From the NCBI GenBank assembly GCA_902803745.1, contig CADCRB010000331.1, positions 1 through 5,880 on the forward strand: a stretch of DNA of 5,880 nt, in the 5' to 3' direction. Positions 1 through 5,880 of the stretch are shown here, one piece after another. The position numbers and the translations under genes are program-made. The first letter of the stretch is position 1. Every line of letters starts with the position of its first letter. This DNA is from an uncultured Lachnospiraceae bacterium. GTDB lineage: Bacteria > Bacillota > Clostridia > Lachnospirales > Lachnospiraceae. The notes under the pieces are model-generated. The model made no database searches. It was not told the DNA's origin and saw nothing but the letters and a program-made list of their open reading frames with translations.

Positions 1-1424
1 GAATCCGACGGCTGATGATCACCAAACATAACTATCAAAGTAGGCTCATCAACATCAGAAAAATATTCTGTCAGATACTCTAAAGCTTCATCGGATCTTT
101 TTATCAGGGAAAGGTAGCGTTCCGTATTATCCTGTCCCTTCAGCTTATGATCATTTATGACAGAAATATCCTGAGGCATTCCCTCTTTTCCCTCATAGGG
201 ACTGTGATTCTGCATTGTAACAAGAAAGGAAAAAAATGGCTTTCCGGAATCGATATTATCTTCATATTCTTTGATTATCTGCTTGGAACAGGCCATATCA
301 CTGATATATCCTCTGATCTTTTCAGAGTCCTTATCAAAATCATCGATAAACATTGACCTTTCAAAACCCAGCTCGGGGTATACCCTGTCTCTTTCCCAGC
401 CTGCAGCATAATATGGATGCATTCCCACCGTTGTATATCCCTGTTCCTTCAGATATGAAGGCATGGCATATATTCCTTCGGAGACATACTGCTGATAAGG
501 GATCGACCCTTCCGGCAGAAAAGCCAGAGAATCTCCGGTAAGAAATTCAAATTCAGTATTTGGAGTATTTCCTCCCACAATTGATACGTTAAGCTCACCT
601 GTGACAACATTATCTTCGGACTTCTGAAGGCTGTGAACAAAAGGCATATAGTCTTCATTTGTTTCAAAAGCTCCCAGCACGGAAAGATCAGAAAATGCTT
701 CATTCATGATGACTATGATGTTTGCCTTTTCTTCCGATGCGTCAACGGGAGCATAGGAGGAAAGGAGTTTTTCAGCTTCATCCGGAGAATAACCTTCAGG
801 CTTTTTAACATTCATGTACTGAAGCTCCATAAGAAAAGCAGTCAGTGTGCCGTCTCTTTCAGATATCGCGGTCGGAGTAAAAAGCTTTGTATAGAACCCA
901 AATGTCTTTTCCGCAAATGAAGTCTGAACAAAAAGGGAATACAGCGTGATGAATACAGCAGACAGGAACATCCCGGCTATACGTATCATCAGCTTTCCCC
1001 TGATCGAAAGGGAGGCAAAATGACAGAGGATAAAAAGGATGATGAATCCTATGATACAAAGGATCGCTCTTAATGACGGCACATAGCTGTAGCCTGATGC
1101 AACCTCGGCCGCAGTGCCAAGAGATCCGATGTCCCAGGGAAGCAGAGTCACACCTCGAAACTCTACGAGATAATACTCCGCAAGCCCGAGGATCATAAAA
1201 AAAATGCACATGATACGAAGTGCTGTCTTTAATCTTCCTGTAAGAAAATAAAGAAAGCACTCGATCAGTATGAACAAAAAGATATTTAACACCTGTATAC
1301 CCGGTTTCATCCTTACGAAAGGATTATGCGTATATGCTTCAAAGAGATACATTATCGCAGCAGGTATTAATACAGGAAGTATGATGTTTTTAACGATAGA
1401 TGATATCTTCTCTTGCCGGTCCAT
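1..1424 (-). CDS. LTA synthase family membrane sulfatase-fold enzyme (3' end outside window)
   Basis: The sequence shows 474 codons, open at the window edge, so the C-terminus is missing. Five hydrophobic helices lie near residues 10-29, 42-62, 67-87, 117-136 and 146-166, followed by an extracellular alkaline-phosphatase/sulfatase-type domain. This is the layout of lipoteichoic acid synthase (LtaS), which transfers glycerol phosphate from phosphatidylglycerol outside the membrane. Its key residues can be matched by eye: Glu242 in MNEAFSDL, the presumed nucleophile Thr287 in GGNTPNTEFEFLTG, Trp343/Arg345 in GWERDR, His407 in MQNHSPY and Asp469-His470 in FGDHQPS. These correspond to S. aureus LtaS E255, T300, W354/R356, H416 and D475/H476. 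An in-frame TGA at 1433-1431 bounds the frame, and ATG 1424-1422 is the first start after it. That start lies 35 bases inside the end of purA, in another frame, without a clear Shine-Dalgarno, so a later start (for example Met25 or Met39) is possible. The family is confident. The exact product (LTA, another glycerol-phosphate polymer, or phosphoglycerol decoration of a glycan) is not determined. Confidence 0.88.
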   Translation of the reverse strand, partial: MDRQEKISSIVKNIILPVLIPAAIMYLFEAYTHNPFVRMKPGIQVLNIFLFILIECFLYFLTGRLKTALRIMCIFFMILGLAEYYLVEFRGVTLLPWDIGSLGTAAEVASGYSYVPSLRAILCIIGFIILFILCHFASLSIRGKLMIRIAGMFLSAVFITLYSLFVQTSFAEKTFGFYTKLFTPTAISERDGTLTAFLMELQYMNVKKPEGYSPDEAEKLLSSYAPVDASEEKANIIVIMNEAFSDLSVLGAFETNEDYMPFVHSLQKSEDNVVTGELNVSIVGGNTPNTEFEFLTGDSLAFLPEGSIPYQQYVSEGIYAMPSYLKEQGYTTVGMHPYYAAGWERDRVYPELGFERSMFIDDFDKDSEKIRGYISDMACSKQIIKEYEDNIDSGKPFFSFLVTMQNHSPYEGKEGMPQDISVINDHKLKGQDNTERYLSLIKRSDEALEYLTEYFSDVDEPTLIVMFGDHQPSD

Positions 1425-2664
1425 TTGATATCATGCTTATCGGATAGCCTAATTGTTTTTCAATGAATAATATATAATTTTTGCAGTTTTCCGGAAGTTC
1501 ATCAAAAGAACGTATCCCTCTGATATCGGTTTTCCATCCCGGAAGCACGGTCAGACGGGGCTTTGCGCGTTCAAGATCCCTTGGATTGGGAAATTCACTG
1601 ATCGTTTTACCGTCGATCTCATATTCGGTACATACAGGTATCTCATCAAGATAGCCCAGAGCATCAACAACCGTAAAGGCGACATCAGTAGTTCCCTGCA
1701 CTCTGCATCCGTATCGGCTTGCCACGCAGTCATACCAGCCTACTCTTCTGGGCCTTCCCGTGGTAGCACCATATTCACCTCCGTCACCTCCGTTATCTCT
1801 CAGCTTGTCAGCTTCCTCACCGAATATCTCTGAGGTAAAGGCGCCTGCTCCTACTGCGGATGAATATGCCTTGCTCACGGTTATTATCTTCTGAATCTCA
1901 TGAGGAGCCACACCGAGGCTTACAGCACCATAGGCTGCTATCGGTGATGAAGATGTGACCATCGGATATATACCGTTATCGGGATCCTTCATCGATCCAA
2001 GCTGTCCCTCCAGAAGGATAGTCTTTCCTTTTTTCAGCTCTTCTGTGCAGTAAAGACTTACATCCGTAAGGTAAGGCCTGATAATTTCCCTGTATTCCAT
2101 GCAGATATCAAAAAGCTCCTTAGGATCAAGCGGATCCTTATGATATAGTCCTTCAAGCATCACATTTTTCAATGTGCAGATATCCTCAAGTTTTTCTTTT
2201 AGATATGCTTCATCGAAAAGATCGCATGCCTGAATGCCCTTTTTGGCATATTTATCTGAATAGAAAGGAGCAATTCCGCTGTGGGTCGATCCAAAAGCCT
2301 TTCCGGAAAGCCTCTCCTCTTCACATACATCAAACAGTATATGATATGGCATAAGAAGCTGTACCCTGTCTGAGATCAGTATTTTGGGCCTCGGCACTCC
2401 CTTGGAAACTATCTCATCCACTTCATTTTTTAGCTTTATTACATCAAGGGCCACTCCTGAACCGATGACATTTGTAACATTCTCATTAAACACACCGGAA
2501 GGACAGGTGTGAAGAGCAAACTTTCCATACTTGTTCTTTATCGTATGTCCGGCATTTGCTCCACCCTGAAACCGGACTACTACGTCGGCTTCCTCCGCCA
2601 GGACATCAGTGATCTTGCCCTTTCCTTCATCGCCCCAGTTGGCGCCAACTATTGCTTTTATCAT
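1390..2664 (-). CDS. purA: Adenylosuccinate synthetase (IMP-aspartate ligase)
   Basis: This cytoplasmic enzyme joins IMP and aspartate using GTP to give adenylosuccinate, the first step of the AMP branch of purine synthesis. The 424 residues match the usual full length. The N-terminal loop GANWGDEGKGK (residues 7-17) carries the catalytic Asp12, and GGANAGHT (34-41) carries the catalytic His40. The SGIAPFYSDK segment, LLEGQLGS (217-224), DPDNGIYPMVTSS (227-239), GATTGRPRRVGW (299-310) and the C-terminal LPGWKTD and SNGPARED blocks follow in family order. Several normally conserved positions differ: GAQG is GQLG, DxDHGTYP is DPDNGIYP, and the guanine-contact KxD of E. coli (K331/D333) reads V332-V-D334. 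These look like traits of the Lachnospiraceae subfamily rather than decay, because the frame is intact and the motif order complete. The ATG overlaps the purB stop as ATGA, with GGAGGT six bases upstream, so translation is probably coupled to purB. Confidence 0.96.
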   Translation of the reverse strand: MIKAIVGANWGDEGKGKITDVLAEEADVVVRFQGGANAGHTIKNKYGKFALHTCPSGVFNENVTNVIGSGVALDVIKLKNEVDEIVSKGVPRPKILISDRVQLLMPYHILFDVCEEERLSGKAFGSTHSGIAPFYSDKYAKKGIQACDLFDEAYLKEKLEDICTLKNVMLEGLYHKDPLDPKELFDICMEYREIIRPYLTDVSLYCTEELKKGKTILLEGQLGSMKDPDNGIYPMVTSSSPIAAYGAVSLGVAPHEIQKIITVSKAYSSAVGAGAFTSEIFGEEADKLRDNGGDGGEYGATTGRPRRVGWYDCVASRYGCRVQGTTDVAFTVVDALGYLDEIPVCTEYEIDGKTISEFPNPRDLERAKPRLTVLPGWKTDIRGIRSFDELPENCKNYILFIEKQLGYPISMISNGPAREDIIYR

Positions 2665-4097
2665 ACTTTTACCTCCGCTTTGTCTCCAAGCATATCCTTA
2701 TATCTCTCAAGCACCGGTCTTACATTTTCATCAAGAAATCTCTCTGTCTGATGTGCGGCACAGCCTGTGTATTTTGATGGATCCAGGCTCTGCTTAATCT
2801 CCTCAAGGCTCACGCCGAAGGTCTCATCCGCAGCGATCAGTTCGGGAAGATTGTTTTCCTCTCCTTTTACCTTGACATTCTTTCCTGCCTCCATGGAAAG
2901 CTCTCTGATCCTCTCATGCAGCTCCTGACGGTTGCCGCCGCGCTTTACACAGTCCATCATTATATTCTCCGTAGCCATGAAAGGAAGCTCAGCCATAAGA
3001 TGTCTGCCTATCACTTTATCATATACTACCAGTCCGTCTGCCACATTCATATCGAGAGTCAGTATACCATCCACTGCAAGAAATGCCTCGGGAATGGAGA
3101 GTCTCTTATTTGCGGAATCATCAAGGGTTCTTTCAAACCATTGCACGGATGAAGTGATCCAGGCGTTCATGGTATCGCACATCACATATCTTGAAAGAGA
3201 AGCTATACGTTCAGATCTCATAGGATTTCTTTTGTATGCCATAGCAGACGACCCGATCTGGGATTTCTCAAACGGCTCCTCAACCTCCTTTAGATGCTGC
3301 AGCAGCCGGATATCATTTGACATTTTATGTGAGGAAGCTGCTATTCCCGCAAGTACGTTAAGGACTCTTGAGTCTGTTTTTCTCGAATAGGTCTGTCCTG
3401 AAACGGGGTAACAGCCGTCAAATCCCATCTTGCGGGCTATCATCGGGTCAAGCTTATCTACCTTATCCAGATCTCCCTCAAAAAGCTCGAGAAAAGAGGC
3501 CTGGGTTCCTGTAGTGCCCTTCGATCCAAGCAGCTTCAGGGATCCCTGTACATATTCGAGATCGTTTAGATCCATAAGAAAATCCTGGATCCAGAGAGAA
3601 GCTCTCTTTCCTACCGTGGTAGGCTGTGCCGGCTGGAAGTGTGTAAAGCCCAATGTCGGAAGATCCTTATATTTATCGGCAAATTTAGACAGCTTATCTA
3701 TGACATTGACAAGCTTTTTCTTTACAAGGGTCAGAGCCTCGTTCATTATGATGATATCTGTGTTGTCGCCTACATAGCAGGATGTAGCGCCGAGATGTAT
3801 AATTCCGGCGGCTTTGGGACACTGCTTTCCGTAAGCATATACATGGCTCATAACATCATGTCTTACTTCCTTTTCCCTCTCCCGCGCTGTTTCATAGTTG
3901 ATATCATAAATATGGGACTTCATCTCTTCTATCTGTTCATCTTTGATATTAAGTCCCAGTTCTTTTTCAGTCTCCGCAAGAGCTATCCAGAGTTTCCTCC
4001 AGGTGGAAAATTTTTTGTCCTCGGAGAAAATATACTGCATTTCTTCTCCCGCATATCTTTCTGACAGCGGGCTGATATACCTGTCCGTATCACTCAT
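2661..4097 (-). CDS. purB: Adenylosuccinate lyase
   Basis: This member of the fumarase/aspartase superfamily is a cytoplasmic homotetramer that cleaves adenylosuccinate to AMP plus fumarate and SAICAR to AICAR plus fumarate. The 478 residues are longer than the B. subtilis type (about 430) and resemble the human ADSL type (484). Visible motifs in order are SPLSERYA (9-16), RHDVMSHVY (79-87), HLGATSCYVGDNTD (101-114), the catalytic-acid region GFTHFQPAQPTTVGKR with His153, and the signature loop GSSAMAYKRNPMRSER (282-297) with the catalytic serine. All expected active-site blocks are present, so it should be active. The start ATG has GAAAGGA nine bases upstream, and the N-terminus begins directly with the conserved RYISPLSERY segment. 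It follows the unknown membrane-protein gene after a 35-base gap and overlaps purA by four bases, which places the two enzymes of the IMP-to-AMP branch in one transcript, with the second-step enzyme first. Confidence 0.97.
   Translation of the reverse strand: MSDTDRYISPLSERYAGEEMQYIFSEDKKFSTWRKLWIALAETEKELGLNIKDEQIEEMKSHIYDINYETAREREKEVRHDVMSHVYAYGKQCPKAAGIIHLGATSCYVGDNTDIIIMNEALTLVKKKLVNVIDKLSKFADKYKDLPTLGFTHFQPAQPTTVGKRASLWIQDFLMDLNDLEYVQGSLKLLGSKGTTGTQASFLELFEGDLDKVDKLDPMIARKMGFDGCYPVSGQTYSRKTDSRVLNVLAGIAASSHKMSNDIRLLQHLKEVEEPFEKSQIGSSAMAYKRNPMRSERIASLSRYVMCDTMNAWITSSVQWFERTLDDSANKRLSIPEAFLAVDGILTLDMNVADGLVVYDKVIGRHLMAELPFMATENIMMDCVKRGGNRQELHERIRELSMEAGKNVKVKGEENNLPELIAADETFGVSLEEIKQSLDPSKYTGCAAHQTERFLDENVRPVLERYKDMLGDKAEVKV
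2671..2676 (-). promoter_or_regulatory. Shine-Dalgarno of purA inside the purB 3' end
   Basis: The minus strand reads GGAGGT, then six bases (AAAAGT), then the purA ATG. It is a near-perfect Shine-Dalgarno placed within the last codons of purB, so ribosomes can start purA either de novo or by re-initiation at the ATGA overlap. It confirms the purA start. Confidence 0.85.
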
Positions 4098-4106
4098 GAT
4101 CTGTAT

Positions 4107-4113
4107 TCCTTTC
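4107..4113 (-). promoter_or_regulatory. Shine-Dalgarno of purB
   Basis: The minus strand reads GAAAGGA, nine bases ahead of the purB ATG, in the short gap after the membrane-protein gene. Spacing and sequence are typical, and the site supports the chosen start. Confidence 0.75.
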
Positions 4114-4131
4114 TAAAAAGCCTTAATTTTT

Positions 4132-4158
4132 ATTATTCGTAGGATCCTACTATGTCCA
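4132..4158 (-). promoter_or_regulatory. Possible weak promoter with a 12-base palindrome before purB
   Basis: On the minus strand TGGACA (4158-4153, one mismatch to TTGACA) and AATAAT (4137-4132, one mismatch to TATAAT) are separated by 15 bases, slightly short for a sigma-A promoter. The perfect palindrome GTAGGATCCTAC (4139-4150) sits between them. It would give purB-purA its own transcript with a leader of about 30 bases. The stretch also encodes the last residues and stop of the upstream protein, so the match could be chance. Confidence 0.2.
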
Positions 4159-5353
4159 ATATCTCATTTGCATAATTTGGATACTTCATAACAAGATCCT
4201 GAACCTCCTGCTTTGCAGCCTCCCTGTTGTCGGTATTATAGGCGATCCGTTTTCTCAGCCCCTGTCTTCTGGCCACAAGCTCATGACGAAGCTCCACCAT
4301 CTCCCTTTTATCTGCAACAGCTTCTGCCTGATGAAGCCATAAGGTAGGGAAATTAACGTTAATATTCAGAAGTTCCCTCTTAAACTCTTCCTCGGCAGCA
4401 TCAAGTTCATGACTCATCCTCCTGATAAGCTCCCTCTCCGCTTTCTCAGTCTCATACAATCCCCATACATATGAAAGCTCTTCTGAAGAATTAACATGAT
4501 ACTTTCCATATTCATATGTAATAAGGTTCTGGATATTTACATACTTGATCTTAATTGTATTCTGTTTTCCTATTATCTGATTGAGCTGGCTGGTAAGGTG
4601 CTTCTCTATACTTCTTGCATTAACGAAAGATGAAAAGCTCAAGGCAAGGGTGATCGATCCCAGGGCCGCCGCTATGATAAAGCCGGGCATTACATTCATT
4701 TCAAACATAAACTTCATAAGTAGCAGTATAATCATTACGAAGGCAGTGGCAAAGATCGTGATCACAGCAATATTCCTGCAGCTGAGCTCCTTGACTCTCG
4801 CATCACTTCTCATAAACTGTCTTGATACCTTTTCGCCTTCCAGCTTCTTCAGATCATCACGTACTATTTCCCTGTAGTCCTCATGCTCTCTCAGCTCTTC
4901 AAGCGCCCTGGGCATTTCAGGAGCAATATTTAACATCTGATTGTATTTAGTCTCGCTGATCCTTCCAAGCTTGGTCGTATGTATCTGGCTTTTATCCATT
5001 ATACGGATCACATTTTCCGCGGCGCGTATCAGTCTGCTCCCGGAGTCGTCCGGTATCTGGTCGATGATCTCACAGTCCCTGAGATAATCAGTCACATATT
5101 TATATTCCTTGGATGCTGACTCTATCTCATCCGTGCACTCTGCCATAAGATCGCAAAGATTCTTTACATACCTCTGCCTCAGATGCTTTGACGACATATC
5201 CACTTCCGACCGGTCTATCATCTCGACTTCCGGAATATCGGCTTTCATATAACCGTCGTCAAAATAGTCATTATCCCTGCCGTACTCGTAATCCTCGTAT
5301 TCTTCTATATCCTTGGCAGTTATCCAGTCTTTTATTCTCGAAAATAAACCCAT
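4133..5353 (-). CDS. Uncharacterised two-helix membrane protein with long charged helical arms
   Basis: I do not recognise a named family. The 406 residues begin with MGLFSRIKDWITAKD, an amphipathic-looking start, followed by an acidic, tyrosine-rich, probably disordered segment (about 15-50, with EEYEDYEYGRDNDYFDDG). A charged, mostly helical region (about 55-190) comes next. Two strongly hydrophobic helices follow at about 195-217 and 223-243, separated by a very short turn (EMNVMP), so they form a hairpin that puts both ends on the same side, probably the cytoplasm. The C-terminal half (about 247-395) is again charged and helix-rich (KAERELIRRMSHELDAAEEEFKRE begins near 304), consistent with coiled coil. 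There is no signal peptide, catalytic motif or nucleotide-binding loop. The start ATG shares its A with the TAA of the preceding gene and has AGAAGGA ten bases upstream, so the two proteins are probably made together. A membrane scaffold or envelope-linked role is only inference. The gene is very likely real, given its length, ribosome binding site and packing. Confidence 0.85.
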   Translation of the reverse strand: MGLFSRIKDWITAKDIEEYEDYEYGRDNDYFDDGYMKADIPEVEMIDRSEVDMSSKHLRQRYVKNLCDLMAECTDEIESASKEYKYVTDYLRDCEIIDQIPDDSGSRLIRAAENVIRIMDKSQIHTTKLGRISETKYNQMLNIAPEMPRALEELREHEDYREIVRDDLKKLEGEKVSRQFMRSDARVKELSCRNIAVITIFATAFVMIILLLMKFMFEMNVMPGFIIAAALGSITLALSFSSFVNARSIEKHLTSQLNQIIGKQNTIKIKYVNIQNLITYEYGKYHVNSSEELSYVWGLYETEKAERELIRRMSHELDAAEEEFKRELLNINVNFPTLWLHQAEAVADKREMVELRHELVARRQGLRKRIAYNTDNREAAKQEVQDLVMKYPNYANEILDIVGSYE

Positions 5354-5880
5354 TAACGTGATATCCTTCTATATTCGGCTTTAAGCCTGGAACTGAGCCT
5401 TGAAAGAGCCAGATCCCTTCCGTAGGATCTGCCTTCCCTCAGACTTTGCTTAAGTGAAGCTATCTCAGCAGGCTCTCTGGTCATTTCATCAATCTGGCGG
5501 GTGATGTTCTCGTCAGGGTGCTCCTTTAGCAGCATATCAGAGTACTCAACCCTGGATAGTGAAAGCTTTCTGCAAAAGAAAGCCCTTTTTACATCTCCCG
5601 CCGCCGCAAAGCATTCTGCGGCCTTCTCAAACATATAATATAAAGAATACAGCTTTCCAAGCTTAACCATAAGTTCACTGAAGGTCAAGCCCTCTTTTTC
5701 GGATTCCCCGTCAAGAAGCTCGGCTGCATGCTCATACATCAGGATGGCAGGCCTGTACTTGCCGTTTTCGACAAAAAAATCTCCTCTTGAAATCAGCCTT
5801 ATGTATTCTCTTGCATCACTGCCGTCCTTAAGGCTTTCACACACATGACCAGCTGCTTCATAAGACATATGGTGTCTGTA
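5353..5880 (-). CDS. TPR-like helical protein, C-terminal part (5' end probably outside window)
   Basis: The reading frame is open to the window edge. The first visible Met (5868-5866) is preceded in frame by codons for Y-R-H-H, with no stop and no Shine-Dalgarno, so the true start probably lies beyond 5880. Numbered from that Met, 171 residues remain. Residues about 22-55 (DFFVENGKYRPAILMYEHAA) and about 64-97 (KLGKLYSLYYMFEKAAECFA) have the aromatic/alanine spacing of helix-turn-helix tetratricopeptide-like repeats, which usually mediate protein contacts. The last 40 residues are basic and helical (REGRSYGRDLALSRLSSRLK near 144-163). No membrane helix or catalytic motif is visible in this part. 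The TAA overlaps the ATG of the two-helix membrane protein by one base, which suggests coupled synthesis and perhaps a physical complex (inference). Family and function are otherwise unknown, and it could be the tail of a much larger protein. Confidence 0.75.
   Translation of the reverse strand, partial: YRHHMSYEAAGHVCESLKDGSDAREYIRLISRGDFFVENGKYRPAILMYEHAAELLDGESEKEGLTFSELMVKLGKLYSLYYMFEKAAECFAAAGDVKRAFFCRKLSLSRVEYSDMLLKEHPDENITRQIDEMTREPAEIASLKQSLREGRSYGRDLALSRLSSRLKAEYRRISR
5364..5370 (-). promoter_or_regulatory. Shine-Dalgarno of the two-helix membrane protein gene
   Basis: The minus strand reads AGAAGGA, ten bases ahead of the ATG, and lies within the last codons of the TPR-like gene. 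With the TAATG stop/start overlap it supports coupled translation of the pair. Confidence 0.7.

Noticed and set aside
147..920. Several 60-95 codon frames on both strands
   Set aside because: All are shadows of the LTA-synthase-like gene, whose conserved motifs run continuously through this region in a single minus-strand frame that is open at the window edge.
859..1260. 133-codon open frame on the minus strand
   Set aside because: It lies in another frame of the LTA-synthase-like gene. Its translation is rich in Cys, His and Arg with no domain pattern, while the overlapping frame carries clear membrane helices and catalytic motifs.
2299..2310. Perfect palindrome CTTTCCGGAAAG
   Set aside because: It is inside purA, encoding the LSGKAFG segment. 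It has no loop, no T-run and no position suggesting regulation, so it is likely chance.
2932..3390. 152-codon open frame on the plus strand, antisense to purB
   Set aside because: The opposite strand is the highly conserved purB. The translation is Ser/Ile-rich, low in information, has no convincing ribosome binding site and matches no family.
4098..4132. Possible terminator between the membrane-protein gene and purB (A-run, AAGGC, T-run)
   Set aside because: The only pairing is A/T around an unpaired centre, with no GC stem and no usable U-tract after it. It is more likely an AT-rich leader.
4350..4365. Palindrome ATTAACGTTAAT
   Set aside because: It is in the middle of the membrane-protein coding region (NINVN codons) with nothing around it to suggest a binding site.
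1..5880. Mobile elements, CRISPR arrays, tRNA/rRNA or riboswitches
   Set aside because: No direct-repeat arrays, transposase-like proteins, cloverleaf sequences or long untranslated leaders were seen. Coding sequence covers nearly the whole window.

Overview
The window looks like a piece of chromosome from a low-to-middle GC Gram-positive Clostridia. The Lachnospiraceae (Butyrivibrio/Roseburia-like) are the best guess, based on the recognisable subtype of PurA (GANWGDEGKGK start, DPDNGIYP, TTGRPRRVGW), the long human-like PurB, frequent ATA/AGA codons, strong GGAGG-type ribosome binding sites and a lipoteichoic-acid-synthase-type enzyme. This assignment comes from memory of protein families, not from a search.

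All five genes lie on the minus strand, head to tail, so transcription runs from high to low coordinates. In transcription order they are: (1) 5880-5353, the end of a TPR-like helical protein whose reading frame is still open at the window edge; (2) 5353-4133, an unknown 406-residue protein with two membrane helices and long charged helical arms; (3) 4097-2661, purB, adenylosuccinate lyase; (4) 2664-1390, purA, adenylosuccinate synthetase; (5) 1424-1, a membrane-anchored LTA-synthase/phosphoglycerol-transferase-family enzyme whose C-terminus runs off the window.

Packing is very tight. The stop of gene 1 and the start of gene 2 share one base (TAATG). Genes 2 and 3 are 37 bases apart from last sense codon to ATG, counting the stop codon. 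purB and purA overlap by 4 bases (ATGA). purA and the LTA-synthase-like gene overlap by 35 bases. No intrinsic terminator and no non-coding stretch over about 40 bases is visible, so the whole window is most simply one operon or part of one, possibly with an extra weak promoter just before purB.

The two middle enzymes form the complete IMP-to-AMP branch: PurA makes adenylosuccinate from IMP, aspartate and GTP, and PurB cleaves it to AMP and fumarate (PurB also acts earlier, on SAICAR). The flanking genes look envelope-related: a polyglycerolphosphate-type synthase downstream, and an uncharacterised membrane protein with a probable TPR partner upstream. The purine genes are ordinary housekeeping genes. 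The least explained part of the window is the upstream pair at 4133-5880. No mobile element, CRISPR array, RNA gene or clear defence system was seen.
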